Notes: generated by a model not told the origin, from the letters alone. 63,635 nucleotides of DNA from an uncultured bacterium (GCA_903864485.1 CAIPGD010000079.1:1-63635); one strand, 5' to 3'; shown: positions 42,245 through 51,848, counted from the stretch's first letter. A program made the numbers and translations.

Positions 42245-43104
42245 GATCGCGCGAGTTGCAAATCCGGGGGGCGTGCGGTGAGCCAGGTCTTCCAGGCGAG
42301 CCAAAGTTTGCGGATTGGGGTTAGCGAAGTGCGATGCGTGAGAACCCGAAAGCCGTCTTCTTCAATCTCATCGAGAAGAGTCGAATAAATCGAACTCATA
42401 ATGAGTCCGGGGCGCTGGGCGCGCCGGTCCTCGTCTGCCAGTAATCCGTAAGCACGCGCATACTGAGCGCGGGTTCGCTCGGCCTGGAATCGCATGAGTT
42501 CTATGAATTCAGGGCTCGTGCGGCCCTGTAGCAAATCAGCCGCCGGAACCCCAAATCGTTGCAGGTCTTCAACCGGCAGGTAGATGCGACCTTTGCGGGC
42601 ATCCTCGCCGACATCTCGAATAATATTCGTGAGCTGGAAGGCGAGACCGAGAGCCTGTGCATACGCTCTGGTGCTTTCTGCCTTGCGTCCAAAGATATCG
42701 GCGGCCATGGTCCCGACGACCCCTGCAACCCGATCGCAATAGACTTCGAGATCTCTAAATCGAGAATATCGAGCTTGGTCGAGATCCATTTGCATGCCGT
42801 CAATGACCGCTTGCAGTCTCGCTTGATCCAAGCCAAACGGCTCCAGGCATGGCGCTAAAGCGCGGGTGACGGGGTGCTGTGGGTCGCCGTCAAACAGTCG
42901 CGCAATTTCGGTGCGCCACCAGATCAAGCGGGTTTGTGCCACAGTTGGTTCGCTGGACTCGTCCACAACATCGTCGACTTCGCGACAGAATGCATAGAGT
43001 GCCGTAATCGCTCTTCGACGCGGCGGCGGCAGAAAAAGGAAGCTGTAATAAAAACTGGAGCCGCTGCGGGCAGCCTTTTCTTGACAATATTCGTCGGGTG
43101 TCAT
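42241..43104 (-). CDS. hpnD: Presqualene diphosphate synthase HpnD
   Basis: Head-to-head prenyl synthase that couples two farnesyl diphosphates to presqualene diphosphate. 287 residues. First Asp-rich motif YAFCREVDDVVDE, second NIIRDVGEDARKGRIYLP, and YCDRVAGVVGTM between them. ATG 43104 overlaps the hpnC stop (ATGA). Sits between hpnC and hpnE in one transcript. A phytoene-synthase reading is possible from fold alone, but the HpnC/HpnE neighbours argue for squalene. Confidence 0.93.
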   Translation of the reverse strand: MTPDEYCQEKAARSGSSFYYSFLFLPPPRRRAITALYAFCREVDDVVDESSEPTVAQTRLIWWRTEIARLFDGDPQHPVTRALAPCLEPFGLDQARLQAVIDGMQMDLDQARYSRFRDLEVYCDRVAGVVGTMAADIFGRKAESTRAYAQALGLAFQLTNIIRDVGEDARKGRIYLPVEDLQRFGVPAADLLQGRTSPEFIELMRFQAERTRAQYARAYGLLADEDRRAQRPGLIMSSIYSTLLDEIEEDGFRVLTHRTSLTPIRKLWLAWKTWLTARPPDLQLARS

Positions 43105-43997
43105 GGCACGGGTCGCCGCGTCAACGTGCGGACCCCGATGATAAGCCAGTCCCGACCCCCCAACACGGGTCGGGTACGGGTGGTGTCAAAATTGAGGCGC
43201 TCGATACGCTTGAGGATTTGAATGCCTCCGGCAACCGTTGCAGTAATTTCCAAGCCAAGCCGCCCCGGGATTTTTTGGCAAAGTGGGAATCCCTTGCGGA
43301 GTAGGGCGTAGGCTTTATGGTGCTCCTGAGCCAACAGTTTAAGTAAAGCGGGGCTCGGACGATGCATTCCACAAACAGCTGAGTCGATGTCGGCTTCTTG
43401 CAAGCCAAAGGCTTGAAGTTCGTTTAACGGCAGATAAAGCCGGCCGCGCTTCCAGTCCAGTCCGAGATCTTGCAGAAAATTGATCCGTTGCAGTGCGGTA
43501 CAGATGGCATCAGATTGGTTTAGTTGCTCAATGCCATTTATTCCGACGAGGGCCAGCATGAGACGACCAATCGGATTGGCCGAACGGCGGCAATAGTCTG
43601 AAATTGACGCGTCGTCGGCCCAGCGCTGCTGCGTTACGTCTTGTTCGAAGGCACTTAGGAGATCAAAAAACAGATCCAGTGGGAGTTGGTACTGTTCGAC
43701 GATCCGAGCGAGCGGCTCGAAAATCGGATCCGCCAAGTGGGTTTCGTGAGACCCAAGGCCATTCATCGGTTCGAATCGTCCCGATTGAATCGATTCAAGC
43801 TGTTTTCGACAGTGCGACAAGGCATTCAGCCGTTGATGCGGCGAGAGGTCGCCCTCATCCGCAAGATCGTCGGCCATCCGCGCGAAGCGATAAATCGCTA
43901 CGATGGCGGGCCTCAGCTTTGGCGGGACGAGCCAGGACGCCACCGGAAAGTTTTCGTAGTGGTCGACGCTGCTTGTGAAACCAGGGGTGTCCGACAT
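43101..43997 (-). CDS. hpnC: Hydroxysqualene synthase HpnC
   Basis: Squalene-synthase-fold enzyme that converts presqualene diphosphate to hydroxysqualene. 298 residues from ATG 43997 (a TTG at 44006 is the alternative). Asp motifs RFARMADDLADEGD and NFLQDLGLDWKRGRLYLP; HYENFPVASWLVPPKLRP is HpnC-like. No strong ribosome site is visible. First gene of the squalene trio and divergent, by 41 bases, from the RND adaptor. Squalene-hopene cyclase is not in the window. Confidence 0.92.
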   Translation of the reverse strand: MSDTPGFTSSVDHYENFPVASWLVPPKLRPAIVAIYRFARMADDLADEGDLSPHQRLNALSHCRKQLESIQSGRFEPMNGLGSHETHLADPIFEPLARIVEQYQLPLDLFFDLLSAFEQDVTQQRWADDASISDYCRRSANPIGRLMLALVGINGIEQLNQSDAICTALQRINFLQDLGLDWKRGRLYLPLNELQAFGLQEADIDSAVCGMHRPSPALLKLLAQEHHKAYALLRKGFPLCQKIPGRLGLEITATVAGGIQILKRIERLNFDTTRTRPVLGGRDWLIIGVRTLTRRPVP

Positions 43998-44038
43998 GGG
44001 CGGCAAGTGTGAGTCAGTGACGCAGAAATGGAAAGTTT

Positions 44039-45199
44039 ATGGATCGTTGCCTGAGGTACAGGTTTTCAGGGCTTGCCTTGATGGTCATAGCCCCCCTTTT
44101 CATCGGTTGCTCCAAGACGCCAGCGCCCAGTGAGGAAGCGATTCGTCCAGTTCGCGTCATTCGGTTGGCTGATCAGGGCGATGCGCCAGCCTTGACTTTG
44201 CCGGGCGAAGTTCGTCCCCGGGTGGAAAGTCGACTGGGGTTTCGAGTCGCGGGGAAAATCGCGCGACGGTTCGTCCAGTCAGGCGATTCAGTCCGTAGCG
44301 GCCAACTGTTGGCGCAACTTGATCCACAAGACCTCGCCCCCGCAATCGAATCTGCCTCGGCAAATCTGGAGTCAGCTGCGGCTGATCTGCGCCTCGCAGT
44401 TGCCGAGCGCGATCGTGTTCAGGCCCTGAGGGCGAAAGATTTCGTTAGTCAGGCACAGGTCGACCGCGCGCAGGCTCAAATGGATGCAGCTCAGGGGCGC
44501 CTGAGGGCAGCCCAGGCAGCACTCGTCAGTGCCCGTAATTCGGTCCAGTTTCAGTCGTTGATGGCGGATGTTGATGGTGTTGTCATTGCAGTTGAAGCGG
44601 AGCCCGGCCAGGTGGTGATGGCTGGGCAATCGGTCATTCGAATTGCCCGCGGCAGCGAGCGTGACGTGGTCGTTTCCGTGCCGGAGACTTCGCTTCGGTC
44701 GGTCCAAAGCTCGAAAACTCTTGTAATTACCTCACCCACACTGGCGGGTGAGCATCTCGTGGGAAAGATTCGCGAATCTTCCCCGGTGGCGGATCCCGCT
44801 TCAAGAACTTATGCGATCAAGGTCGAACCCGTATCTTCGAAGGCCGCCGATCGGCTTCCACTTGGGGCGAGTGCAACGGTGAGTTTTGGGTTGCCGCCCA
44901 GTCCAGGGATTTTGGTTCCGCTATCAGCGCTGCATTCGAGCACCTCGAATCCAAAGGTCTGGATTGTTGACGAGACCATGTTGACGGTCCGCTCGGTCTC
45001 CGTCCAAGTTGCCGAGGACGGCTTGCGTGACAATGGCGTCATGCTCCGGGTCTCCGAAGCCGGCGGTGTGCGAATAGGGCAACTGGTCGTGACCGCCGGG
45101 GCTAATTTGCTGCGGGAGGGGCAAAAAGTTCGCCTGCCGACCGCTTCGACTGGCTCGATTGGCGCGACTGGGTCGAGTGCACCCTCGCCAAGTCCATGA
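44039..45199 (+). CDS. RND efflux periplasmic adaptor lipoprotein
   Basis: 386-residue membrane-fusion protein. Signal peptide with lipobox LFIGC (Cys about 24); lipoyl/barrel-sandwich halves (RLGFRVAGKIARRFVQSGDSVRSGQLLAQLDPQD and MADVDGVVIAVEAEPGQVV), a coiled-coil hairpin with Ala/Gln heptads (about 100-170), beta-barrel and membrane-proximal domains. Its Ser/Thr/Gly/Pro tail (TGSIGATGSSAPSPSP) is low complexity. The stop overlaps the permease ATG (ATGA). Substrate unknown. The pump lacks an adjacent outer-membrane channel gene, so it probably borrows one. Confidence 0.9.
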   Translation: MDRCLRYRFSGLALMVIAPLFIGCSKTPAPSEEAIRPVRVIRLADQGDAPALTLPGEVRPRVESRLGFRVAGKIARRFVQSGDSVRSGQLLAQLDPQDLAPAIESASANLESAAADLRLAVAERDRVQALRAKDFVSQAQVDRAQAQMDAAQGRLRAAQAALVSARNSVQFQSLMADVDGVVIAVEAEPGQVVMAGQSVIRIARGSERDVVVSVPETSLRSVQSSKTLVITSPTLAGEHLVGKIRESSPVADPASRTYAIKVEPVSSKAADRLPLGASATVSFGLPPSPGILVPLSALHSSTSNPKVWIVDETMLTVRSVSVQVAEDGLRDNGVMLRVSEAGGVRIGQLVVTAGANLLREGQKVRLPTASTGSIGATGSSAPSPSP

Positions 45200-48100
45200 A
45201 ACAGGACCCTCAATCGCAAGGATCCCGCTGGAACCTGTCAGCCGCAGCGATTAAACATGGGTCGCTGACCTGGTTTTTCCTGGCGGCAGTGGCCATTTTC
45301 GGCTTTTCAGCTTTTTTTCAGCTGGGTCAGCGCGAAGACCCTGATTTCACGCTGCGGCTGATGGTCGTCCGCACCCTGTGGCCGGGAGCCAACACTGAGC
45401 AGGTCGACCGGCAGATTACTGACCGACTGGAAAAAAAGCTCCAGGAAGTCCCTTACTTTCGATTTACCCGGAGTTATTCCAAGCCTGGTGAGTCTCTAAT
45501 TATTCTCGAGCTCAAGGATACGGCGCCCCAGCGAGAGGTCGCTCAGATCTGGTACCAGGTTCGCAAAAAGGTCGGCGATATTCGTCAGAGTCTGCCTTCG
45601 GATGCTCTCGGGCCTTTTTTCAATGATGAATTTGGTGACGTGTTCGGGACTATTTATGCGTTCACCGGCGACGGCATCAGCCACTCAGAACTTCGGGAGC
45701 TCTTGGATGGTGTTCGGCAGAACCTGATGCGGATCCCCGATGTCTCAAAAGTTGAATTGATCGGCATCGTCGATGACAAGATTTGGGTTGAGCCGTCGAT
45801 CCGCAAGCTGGCGGCACTCGGACTGGATCCCGCAGCGATTGCGGCGCAGCTGCAGGCCCAAAATACCGTCATCCCCGGCGGAACGGTTGAGGGGCCTGAC
45901 CGGTCGGTGCCATTGCGCGTCAGTGGTCAGTTTGATTCGGTGGCTGATATTGCTGGCCTACCGATTCAGATTGGCAACCGGACTATTCGCTTGGACGACG
46001 TGGCCAAAGTCAGCCGCGGGTTGCAGGATCCGCCGGTGAGCACAATGCGCTACAAGGGACAGCAAGCCATTGGGTTGGCCATCTCCATGGTGCGGGATGG
46101 CGATGTGCCCCGGCTGGGCAAGAACCTCGATGTAGAGATGGCTCGACTCAAAGCCCAACTCCCGATTGGAGTCGGTTTTGCAAAGGTCTCCGATCAGCCG
46201 CGGATTGTTGAAAATGCCGTTGGCTTGTTTTTGCGGTCCCTGGGTGAGGCCGTGTTGATTGTTTTAGCCGTCAGCTTTGTCAGCCTCGGCGCCCGCAGCG
46301 GGCTGGTAGTGGCCTTGACGATCCCATTAGTCCTGGCGGCGACTTTTTTATTGATGAAGTTTTTCGGCATTGACCTGCATCGGATTTCAACTGGCGCGCT
46401 CGTGATTGCGCTCGGGCTTCTGGTTGATGACGCGATCATCGCAGTGGAAATGATGTTGCGGAAAATTGAAGAAGGATTTGATCGATTTCAGGCGGCAACC
46501 TTCGCGTTTACAAGCACAGCATTTCCCATGTTGACGGGCACCTTGATCACGGCCGCAGGGTTCTTACCCATCGCCACGGCTAAATCGTCAACTGGGGAGT
46601 ACACGATTGGAATCTTTCAGGTTGTGACCATTGCATTATTGGTGTCCTGGTTTGCTGCAGTGATCGCGACGCCGCTCATTGGGATGAAATTATTGCGGGC
46701 ATCAGGGCAGCATCAGCATGAGATGTTTCAGGGCCGTTTCTACGTGGCTTTGCGGCGATTGATTGATGCCTGTATGCGGCGACGGTGGTGGACGATCGCA
46801 GCAACACTCGGCGCATTCATGCTTGGGGGGTACGGCATGGGGCTCACCGAAAAGCAGTTTTTTCCGAGCAGTGACCGCGCGGAAATACTCATCGAACTTT
46901 GGCTGCCTGAGGGATCGAGTCTGCGTGCGACCGAAGCGCAGACTCAACGCGTTGAGGCGTTCCTCGCTGCAGACCCTGACGTGGGCAACTACGTGGCTTA
47001 TGTTGGCAATGGTTCACCGCGGTATTACGTCTCACTTGACCAGCAACTCTATCGACCGAACTTCGCACAGCTGGTGATCCTGACCCCCGACGTGCCCAGC
47101 CGCGATCGATTGATGACGCGCTTGCGCAAACACCTGCAGGATGATTACCCGGGTGTGCGCGCCCGCGCCTACAGAACACCGCTGGGCCCTCCAGTGTCCT
47201 ACCCCCTCCAGTTTCGAGTGATAGGCACGGATGCCGGACTCTTGAAAGAACTCGGGGCGCAGGTGGCAGAAATCCTCCGCGAGGATCCAGCGGCCCGTGA
47301 TGTTCACCTCGATTGGGGCCAACGTTCACCGGCATTGCAAATCACCATCGATCAGGACCGTGCGCGGGCCATTGGTGCCAGTAGCATCGGGGTGGCGCGG
47401 GCAATTGGCGGAAGCGTCTCCGGGGGGACGATTGGGCAATACCGCGAGGGCGACCGACTGATTGACGTGGTCCTTAGGGCGCCTGAATCCGAGCGCACCA
47501 ATCTCGCCACCATTGCGAGCTTACCGGTGACGACGACCACGGGACGCAGCGTCCCCTTGTCTCAAGTAGCAACCATTACGGCGACGATGGAAGAGCCAAT
47601 TCTTTGGCGTCGCTCCCGCGAACTGACTTTGACAGTGCGCGGCGACCTGATTGAGGGCGTTCAGGCGCCGGATATTGCCGGGCGGATTGATCGGCGTTTG
47701 GCGACCTTCAAGGCTGGATTGCCCGACGGCTATCGAATCGACTTGGGTGGCCCAGCGGAAGAAAATGCGCGGGCACAGGCCTCCATCAATGCCGGGATGC
47801 CGTTAATGCTTTTTGTAGTCGTCGCGCTCCTGATGATTCAGCTCAAGCGCTTTTCCTTGGTGGTCCTAGTGCTACTAACTGCGCCGCTCGGGATCGTTGG
47901 AGTCGCCTCGGCTCTGCTGTTGTCCGGTCGCCCCTTTGGATTCGTTGCGATGTTGGGGACGATTGCGTTGGCTGGAATGATCATGCGCAACACAGTTATC
48001 CTCGTGGAGCAGATCCGGCAGGATCAGGATGCCGGCATCGACCCATGGCTCGCGGTTCGCGAGTCTGCCGTTCGGCGTTTCAGACCGATCGCCTTGACGG

Positions 48101-48261
48101 CTGCGGCGGCAGTCTTTGCGATGGTTCCGCTATCCCGAGACGTGCTTTGGGGCCCAATGGCGTTCGCAATTATGGGCGGCCTGATTGTGGCGACCATCTT
48201 GACCATCCTCTGCGTGCCAGCGCTCTACGTTGCCTGGTTTCGGATTCAAACAACGTCTTGA
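45196..48261 (+). CDS. RND efflux permease (HAE1 type)
   Basis: Proton-driven inner-membrane pump, 1021 residues, 12 helices with two large periplasmic loops. N-terminal start LSAAAIKHGSLTWFFLAAVA, the proton-relay pair Asp-Asp in IALGLLVDDAIIAVEMM, and duplicated domain architecture with a second-half GIVGVASALLLSGRPFGFVAMLGTIALAGMIMRN. The N-terminal half (LGQREDPDFTLRLMVVRTLWPGANTEQVD, in part) resembles TriC-like pumps rather than AcrB. Translationally coupled to its adaptor. Substrate cannot be read from sequence. Confidence 0.92.
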   Translation: MKQDPQSQGSRWNLSAAAIKHGSLTWFFLAAVAIFGFSAFFQLGQREDPDFTLRLMVVRTLWPGANTEQVDRQITDRLEKKLQEVPYFRFTRSYSKPGESLIILELKDTAPQREVAQIWYQVRKKVGDIRQSLPSDALGPFFNDEFGDVFGTIYAFTGDGISHSELRELLDGVRQNLMRIPDVSKVELIGIVDDKIWVEPSIRKLAALGLDPAAIAAQLQAQNTVIPGGTVEGPDRSVPLRVSGQFDSVADIAGLPIQIGNRTIRLDDVAKVSRGLQDPPVSTMRYKGQQAIGLAISMVRDGDVPRLGKNLDVEMARLKAQLPIGVGFAKVSDQPRIVENAVGLFLRSLGEAVLIVLAVSFVSLGARSGLVVALTIPLVLAATFLLMKFFGIDLHRISTGALVIALGLLVDDAIIAVEMMLRKIEEGFDRFQAATFAFTSTAFPMLTGTLITAAGFLPIATAKSSTGEYTIGIFQVVTIALLVSWFAAVIATPLIGMKLLRASGQHQHEMFQGRFYVALRRLIDACMRRRWWTIAATLGAFMLGGYGMGLTEKQFFPSSDRAEILIELWLPEGSSLRATEAQTQRVEAFLAADPDVGNYVAYVGNGSPRYYVSLDQQLYRPNFAQLVILTPDVPSRDRLMTRLRKHLQDDYPGVRARAYRTPLGPPVSYPLQFRVIGTDAGLLKELGAQVAEILREDPAARDVHLDWGQRSPALQITIDQDRARAIGASSIGVARAIGGSVSGGTIGQYREGDRLIDVVLRAPESERTNLATIASLPVTTTTGRSVPLSQVATITATMEEPILWRRSRELTLTVRGDLIEGVQAPDIAGRIDRRLATFKAGLPDGYRIDLGGPAEENARAQASINAGMPLMLFVVVALLMIQLKRFSLVVLVLLTAPLGIVGVASALLLSGRPFGFVAMLGTIALAGMIMRNTVILVEQIRQDQDAGIDPWLAVRESAVRRFRPIALTAAAAVFAMVPLSRDVLWGPMAFAIMGGLIVATILTILCVPALYVAWFRIQTTS

Positions 48262-48295
48262 CCCTGCTCGGGTAGAATCAACCCCTCGACCTCGG

Positions 48296-48382
48296 GCGAA
48301 GGTGGCGGAATTGGTAGACGCACCAGGTTTAGGTCCTGACGCAGTAAAAAGCGTGTGGGTTCGAGTCCCATCCTTCGCACCA
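48296..48382 (+). tRNA. tRNA-Leu (anticodon TAG)
   Basis: Acceptor GCGAAGG/CCTTCGC, D-arm with GTAGACGC, TAG anticodon at 48330-48332 in loop TTTAGGT, long variable arm, T-arm GGTTCGAGTCCC, encoded CCA at 48380-48382. 87 bases. A TAGAAT box (48273-48278) upstream could be a -10, but a TTGACC is only 9 bases away and does not fit a -35. It follows the RND stop by 34 bases and precedes tig by 59. Confidence 0.98.
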
Positions 48383-48441
48383 TCGGTTCCGGCCGCTTCC
48401 GGACGATTTTCCTACCCTTTCAGTCGCGTACTGCTTTATCC

Positions 48442-49755
48442 ATGACCCCTCAGATTGAAGTTCTCGCCGGACTTGAGCGCCGCCTCTCACTCGCGGTTTC
48501 GATCGCATCGATTCAACACGAAACCCGTACTCGTCTGGTTCAGATTGCCAAGACGATGCGAGTGCCCGGCTTTCGCCCGGGTAAGGTGCCGATCAAGATG
48601 GTTGAACAAACTCACGGCCAGCAAGTCAGTTCTGAAGTCCTCGGTGACGCGGTCTCGAAGTCTTTCAGTGATGCCGTCGCCAGTCATGGCCTGAAAGTGG
48701 CCGGTGATCCCAGGATTGAGCCAGTGATGCCAACCGAGGGTGGCGACCTGAGCGAATACCAATTTAGCGCGATCTTTGAGGTTTTCCCTGAGTTCACCTT
48801 GCCGACCCCTGCGGATGAGACCTTTAAACGCTTTCTGAGTCCAGTGGGCGATGCTGAGGTTGATCGCACCATCGAGACCCTGCGCCGTCAGCGGACCCAC
48901 TGGGAGACCGTCGAGCGTGCTGCTCAGGATGCCGATCGGGTGACGATCGATTTTCGGGGCAGCCTCGATGGCGTTGAATTTCAGGGTGGTAGCGCTGAAA
49001 ACTTCCCCTTCGTTTTAGGCGAAGGGAAGATGCTGGGGGATTTTGAGACTGGTGTCCGCGGCGCCGCGACGGGTGAACAGCGTACCTTTACGGTGCAGTT
49101 TCCGGCCGACTATCAGGCGGAGAATCTTGCAGGTAAAGCCGCTCAGTTCGACATCACGGTGCGCTTGGTCGAAGGCCCGGTCTTACCCGAACTCGACGCC
49201 GCTTTCGCGGTTCAATTTGGCATACCCGATGGGGATCTCGAGCAGATGCGCGCTGATGTTCGGGCGAATCTTGAGCGCGAAGTCGCTCAACGCCTGCGGT
49301 CGAGAACAAAGTCTCAGATCATGGATCGACTCACGGAGTTGACCCAATTTGACCTGCCGACGGCCCTCGTCGGGGCGGAAGCGGCCCGAATGGTCGAGGG
49401 CGCCAAGGCCGAACTCAAGCAGCGCGGCATCGACACGGCCCAAATGCCTGTGCCGCCCGATGCCTTTCAGGTTCAGGCTGAACGGCGAGTCCGGCTGGGA
49501 CTGATCATCGGTGAAATGGTTCGGACCCACAAACTGCAGGCCCGTCCGGATCAGATCCGGCGCCAGATTGAGGAGTTCGCGCAGGCTTATGAAGATCCGG
49601 GCGAATTAATTCGTTGGTACTACAGTGACCGCGAACGTCTGGCCGATGTCGAAGCACTGGTGGTCGAGCAAAATGTGGTCGACTGGGTTCTGGAGCATGG
49701 TAAGACTGAAGAGGTTTCTCTTGGATTCGATGAATTAATGGAGGCAAACGCATGA
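48442..49755 (+). CDS. tig: Trigger factor chaperone
   Basis: Ribosome-bound peptidyl-prolyl isomerase and chaperone that meets nascent chains. 437 residues. Ribosome-binding motif GFRPGKVPIKMVEQTHG, FKBP-type domain (VTIDFRGSLDGVEFQGGSAENF, GKAAQFDITVRLVE) and C-terminal helical arms. I chose ATG 48442; the frame runs back to 48355 inside tRNA-Leu and is not coding. The leader of about 59 bases contains no clear Shine-Dalgarno. Its stop overlaps the clpP ATG, linking chaperone and protease. Confidence 0.95.
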   Translation: MTPQIEVLAGLERRLSLAVSIASIQHETRTRLVQIAKTMRVPGFRPGKVPIKMVEQTHGQQVSSEVLGDAVSKSFSDAVASHGLKVAGDPRIEPVMPTEGGDLSEYQFSAIFEVFPEFTLPTPADETFKRFLSPVGDAEVDRTIETLRRQRTHWETVERAAQDADRVTIDFRGSLDGVEFQGGSAENFPFVLGEGKMLGDFETGVRGAATGEQRTFTVQFPADYQAENLAGKAAQFDITVRLVEGPVLPELDAAFAVQFGIPDGDLEQMRADVRANLEREVAQRLRSRTKSQIMDRLTELTQFDLPTALVGAEAARMVEGAKAELKQRGIDTAQMPVPPDAFQVQAERRVRLGLIIGEMVRTHKLQARPDQIRRQIEEFAQAYEDPGELIRWYYSDRERLADVEALVVEQNVVDWVLEHGKTEEVSLGFDELMEANA

Positions 49756-50381
49756 TGTCGACCTACTCGGTGCAGGAGCCTCAGGGCCTCGGCATGGTTC
49801 CGATCGTGATCGAGCAGAGTGGCCGCGGCGAAAGGGCCTATGACATCTACTCGCGGCTCCTTCGCGAGCGGGTGATTTTTCTGGTCGGTCCGATCAATGA
49901 TCACAGTGCCAATCTCGTGATGGCACAGCTGCTTTTTCTTGAATCCGAGAATCCGGACAAGGACATCTCGCTCTACATCAACTCTCCGGGCGGATCGGTT
50001 TCGGCCGGTCTCGCGATTTTTGACACGATGCGCTTCATCAAATCCGATGTGTCGACGCTCTGTTGTGGCCTGGCGGCAAGCATGGGCGCCTTCCTGTTGG
50101 CCGCGGGTCAAAAGGGCAAACGCTTCGCGCTGCCCAACTCGCGAATCATGATCCACCAACCGCTGGGTGGGGTCTCGGGTCAGGCGTCTGATATTGAGAT
50201 TCACGCACGGGAAATTTTGTTTCTGCGCGAGCGACTTAACTCACTTCTTGCCGAAAACACGGGTCAGCCGATCGAGAAGATTGCCCGCGACACCGATCGC
50301 GACAACTTTCTGTCGGTAGACGATGCGGTAAGCTACGGATTAGTCGATAAGGTATTGATGCGTCGGGAGCCGGCGGCTTAG
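49752..50381 (+). CDS. clpP: ATP-dependent Clp protease proteolytic subunit
   Basis: Barrel-shaped serine protease fed by ClpX or ClpA. 209 residues. Catalytic triad Ser110 (GLAASMGAFLL), His135 (MIHQPLGG) and Asp184 (TDRDNFLS); the N-terminal propeptide is short. GGAGG lies just before the ATG, which overlaps the tig TGA. clpX follows after 53 bases, including a 6-bp inverted repeat ACGATC/GATCGT (50383-50398). Confidence 0.96.
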   Translation: MMSTYSVQEPQGLGMVPIVIEQSGRGERAYDIYSRLLRERVIFLVGPINDHSANLVMAQLLFLESENPDKDISLYINSPGGSVSAGLAIFDTMRFIKSDVSTLCCGLAASMGAFLLAAGQKGKRFALPNSRIMIHQPLGGVSGQASDIEIHAREILFLRERLNSLLAENTGQPIEKIARDTDRDNFLSVDDAVSYGLVDKVLMRREPAA

Positions 50382-50434
50382 GACGATCAGTCGATCGTTA
50401 GTTAGGCGAATTTTTCACGGGATCTGGGGACGCA

Positions 50435-51721
50435 ATGACCGAAAAGAAGGGCTCGAGCGAGAAGCTTTTGTACTGCTCTTTTTGCGGCAAGAGCCAGCAT
50501 GAAGTCCGCAAGCTGATTGCGGGCCCCTCAGTGTTCATTTGTGATGAATGCATTGAACTTTGTAACGACATCATCCGGGATGAATCCGTTGCTGAGACGG
50601 CTCAGGGCTCGGCTAAAACAGGCTTACCCACCCCACACGAAATCTTCGCGATCCTTGATCAATATGTTGTCGGTCAGATCCGGGCCAAGCGAACGCTTGC
50701 GGTTGCGGTTTACAACCACTACAAGCGGCTGCGCCACAAGGGCGCGGCGTCCACTGCCAAAAAGGATGAAATAGAGCTCGCCAAGAGCAATATTTTGCTC
50801 GTCGGGCCGACTGGCTCGGGCAAGACTCTGCTGGCCCAGACCCTGGCCCGTTTGCTTAATGTGCCCTTCGTCATTGCAGATGCAACTACGCTGACCGAAG
50901 CGGGCTATGTCGGCGAGGATGTTGAGAACATCATTCAGAAGCTCCTGCAGAACTGTAACTACGAGGTCGAAAAGGCCCAAAACGGGATCGTCTACATCGA
51001 CGAGATCGACAAGATTTCACGCAAGAGCGACAACCCATCTATTACACGCGATGTTTCAGGCGAAGGCGTCCAGCAAGCCTTGCTGAAGCTTATTGAGGGA
51101 ACTGTCGCCAGTGTGCCTCCGCAGGGGGGGCGGAAGCACCCCAATCAAGATTTCGTCCAGATTGACACCACCAACATTTTGTTTATTTGTGGTGGCGCAT
51201 TTGACGGTCTTGAAAAGGTCATCCGTAGCCGGACCGAAAAGACCGGGATTGGATTTGGCGCAACCGTTCGTGGAGCCTCAGAGCGTTCGACGGGAGAATT
51301 GCTCAAGGAAGTCGAACCCGAGGACTTGCTCAAATTCGGGCTCATTCCAGAACTCGTCGGCCGCTTGCCAGTCGTTGCCACTCTCGACGAACTGGTTGAA
51401 GACGCCTTGGTCCAGATCTTGGTCGAACCCAAGAATGCGTTGGTCAAGCAGTATCACAAGCTGTTTGCGATGGAAGGGGTCGAGCTCGAGGTTCGTCCTG
51501 CAGCCCTGAGTGCAATCGCGCGCAAGGCACTCAAACGCAAGACCGGCGCGCGTGGTTTGCGTTCAATTCTTGAGCAGGCGCTCCTCGAAACCATGTTCGA
51601 TCTGCCCAATCAGCAAGGGGTCCAGAAGGTTGTGGTCGACGAGGGCGCAATCGATGGTCAGGGTAAGCCACTCTTCATTTACGGTGAACAAGCGCCCAAG
51701 CTAGCCGGCGCTTCGCACTAA
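50435..51721 (+). CDS. clpX: ATP-dependent Clp unfoldase ClpX
   Basis: AAA+ unfoldase that delivers tagged proteins to ClpP. 428 residues. N-terminal zinc-binding domain with C4 pattern (CSFCGKSQHEV and ICDECIELC), Walker A GPTGSGKTLLAQ, Walker B IVYIDEIDKI, sensor 2 and GYVGEDVE pore loop; RDVSGEGVQQALLKLIEGT and the C-terminal IGF-type ClpP loop region are present. Normal length. Followed by a 185-base gap to lon. Confidence 0.96.
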   Translation: MTEKKGSSEKLLYCSFCGKSQHEVRKLIAGPSVFICDECIELCNDIIRDESVAETAQGSAKTGLPTPHEIFAILDQYVVGQIRAKRTLAVAVYNHYKRLRHKGAASTAKKDEIELAKSNILLVGPTGSGKTLLAQTLARLLNVPFVIADATTLTEAGYVGEDVENIIQKLLQNCNYEVEKAQNGIVYIDEIDKISRKSDNPSITRDVSGEGVQQALLKLIEGTVASVPPQGGRKHPNQDFVQIDTTNILFICGGAFDGLEKVIRSRTEKTGIGFGATVRGASERSTGELLKEVEPEDLLKFGLIPELVGRLPVVATLDELVEDALVQILVEPKNALVKQYHKLFAMEGVELEVRPAALSAIARKALKRKTGARGLRSILEQALLETMFDLPNQQGVQKVVVDEGAIDGQGKPLFIYGEQAPKLAGASH

Positions 51722-51731
51722 GACCGGCTGC

Positions 51732-51757
51732 GTCCGCCGCGGTTGAGGCGGCGGGAC
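51732..51757 (+). terminator. Possible clpX terminator hairpin
   Basis: GC-rich inverted repeat GTCCGCCGC / GCGGCGGGAC (one bulged G) with a 7-base loop, 11 bases after the clpX stop. It lacks a downstream T-run, so it may be a weak or Rho-assisted terminator or only a mRNA 3' stabiliser. Confidence 0.45.
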
Positions 51758-51848
51758 CAAGCGTGACTCCGTGCGCGCTTGGCTGGCCCAACAATTGCGC
51801 CTGATTCCCTGAATTCGCCCTTATTCTTCATTCAAGGCTATTCTGTGT

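Noticed and set aside
42245..42304. Upstream TTG start for hpnE at 42304
   Set aside because: Adds 20 residues inside hpnD that are not family-like, while the TTG at 42244 overlaps the hpnD stop neatly.
48258..48278. TTGACC and TAGAAT as a promoter for tRNA-Leu
   Set aside because: Only 9 bases separate them, too short for sigma-70; the TTGACC also overlaps the RND stop.
50383..50398. ACGATC/GATCGT inverted repeat between clpP and clpX as a terminator
   Set aside because: Only a 6-bp stem and no adjacent T-run; too weak to call.
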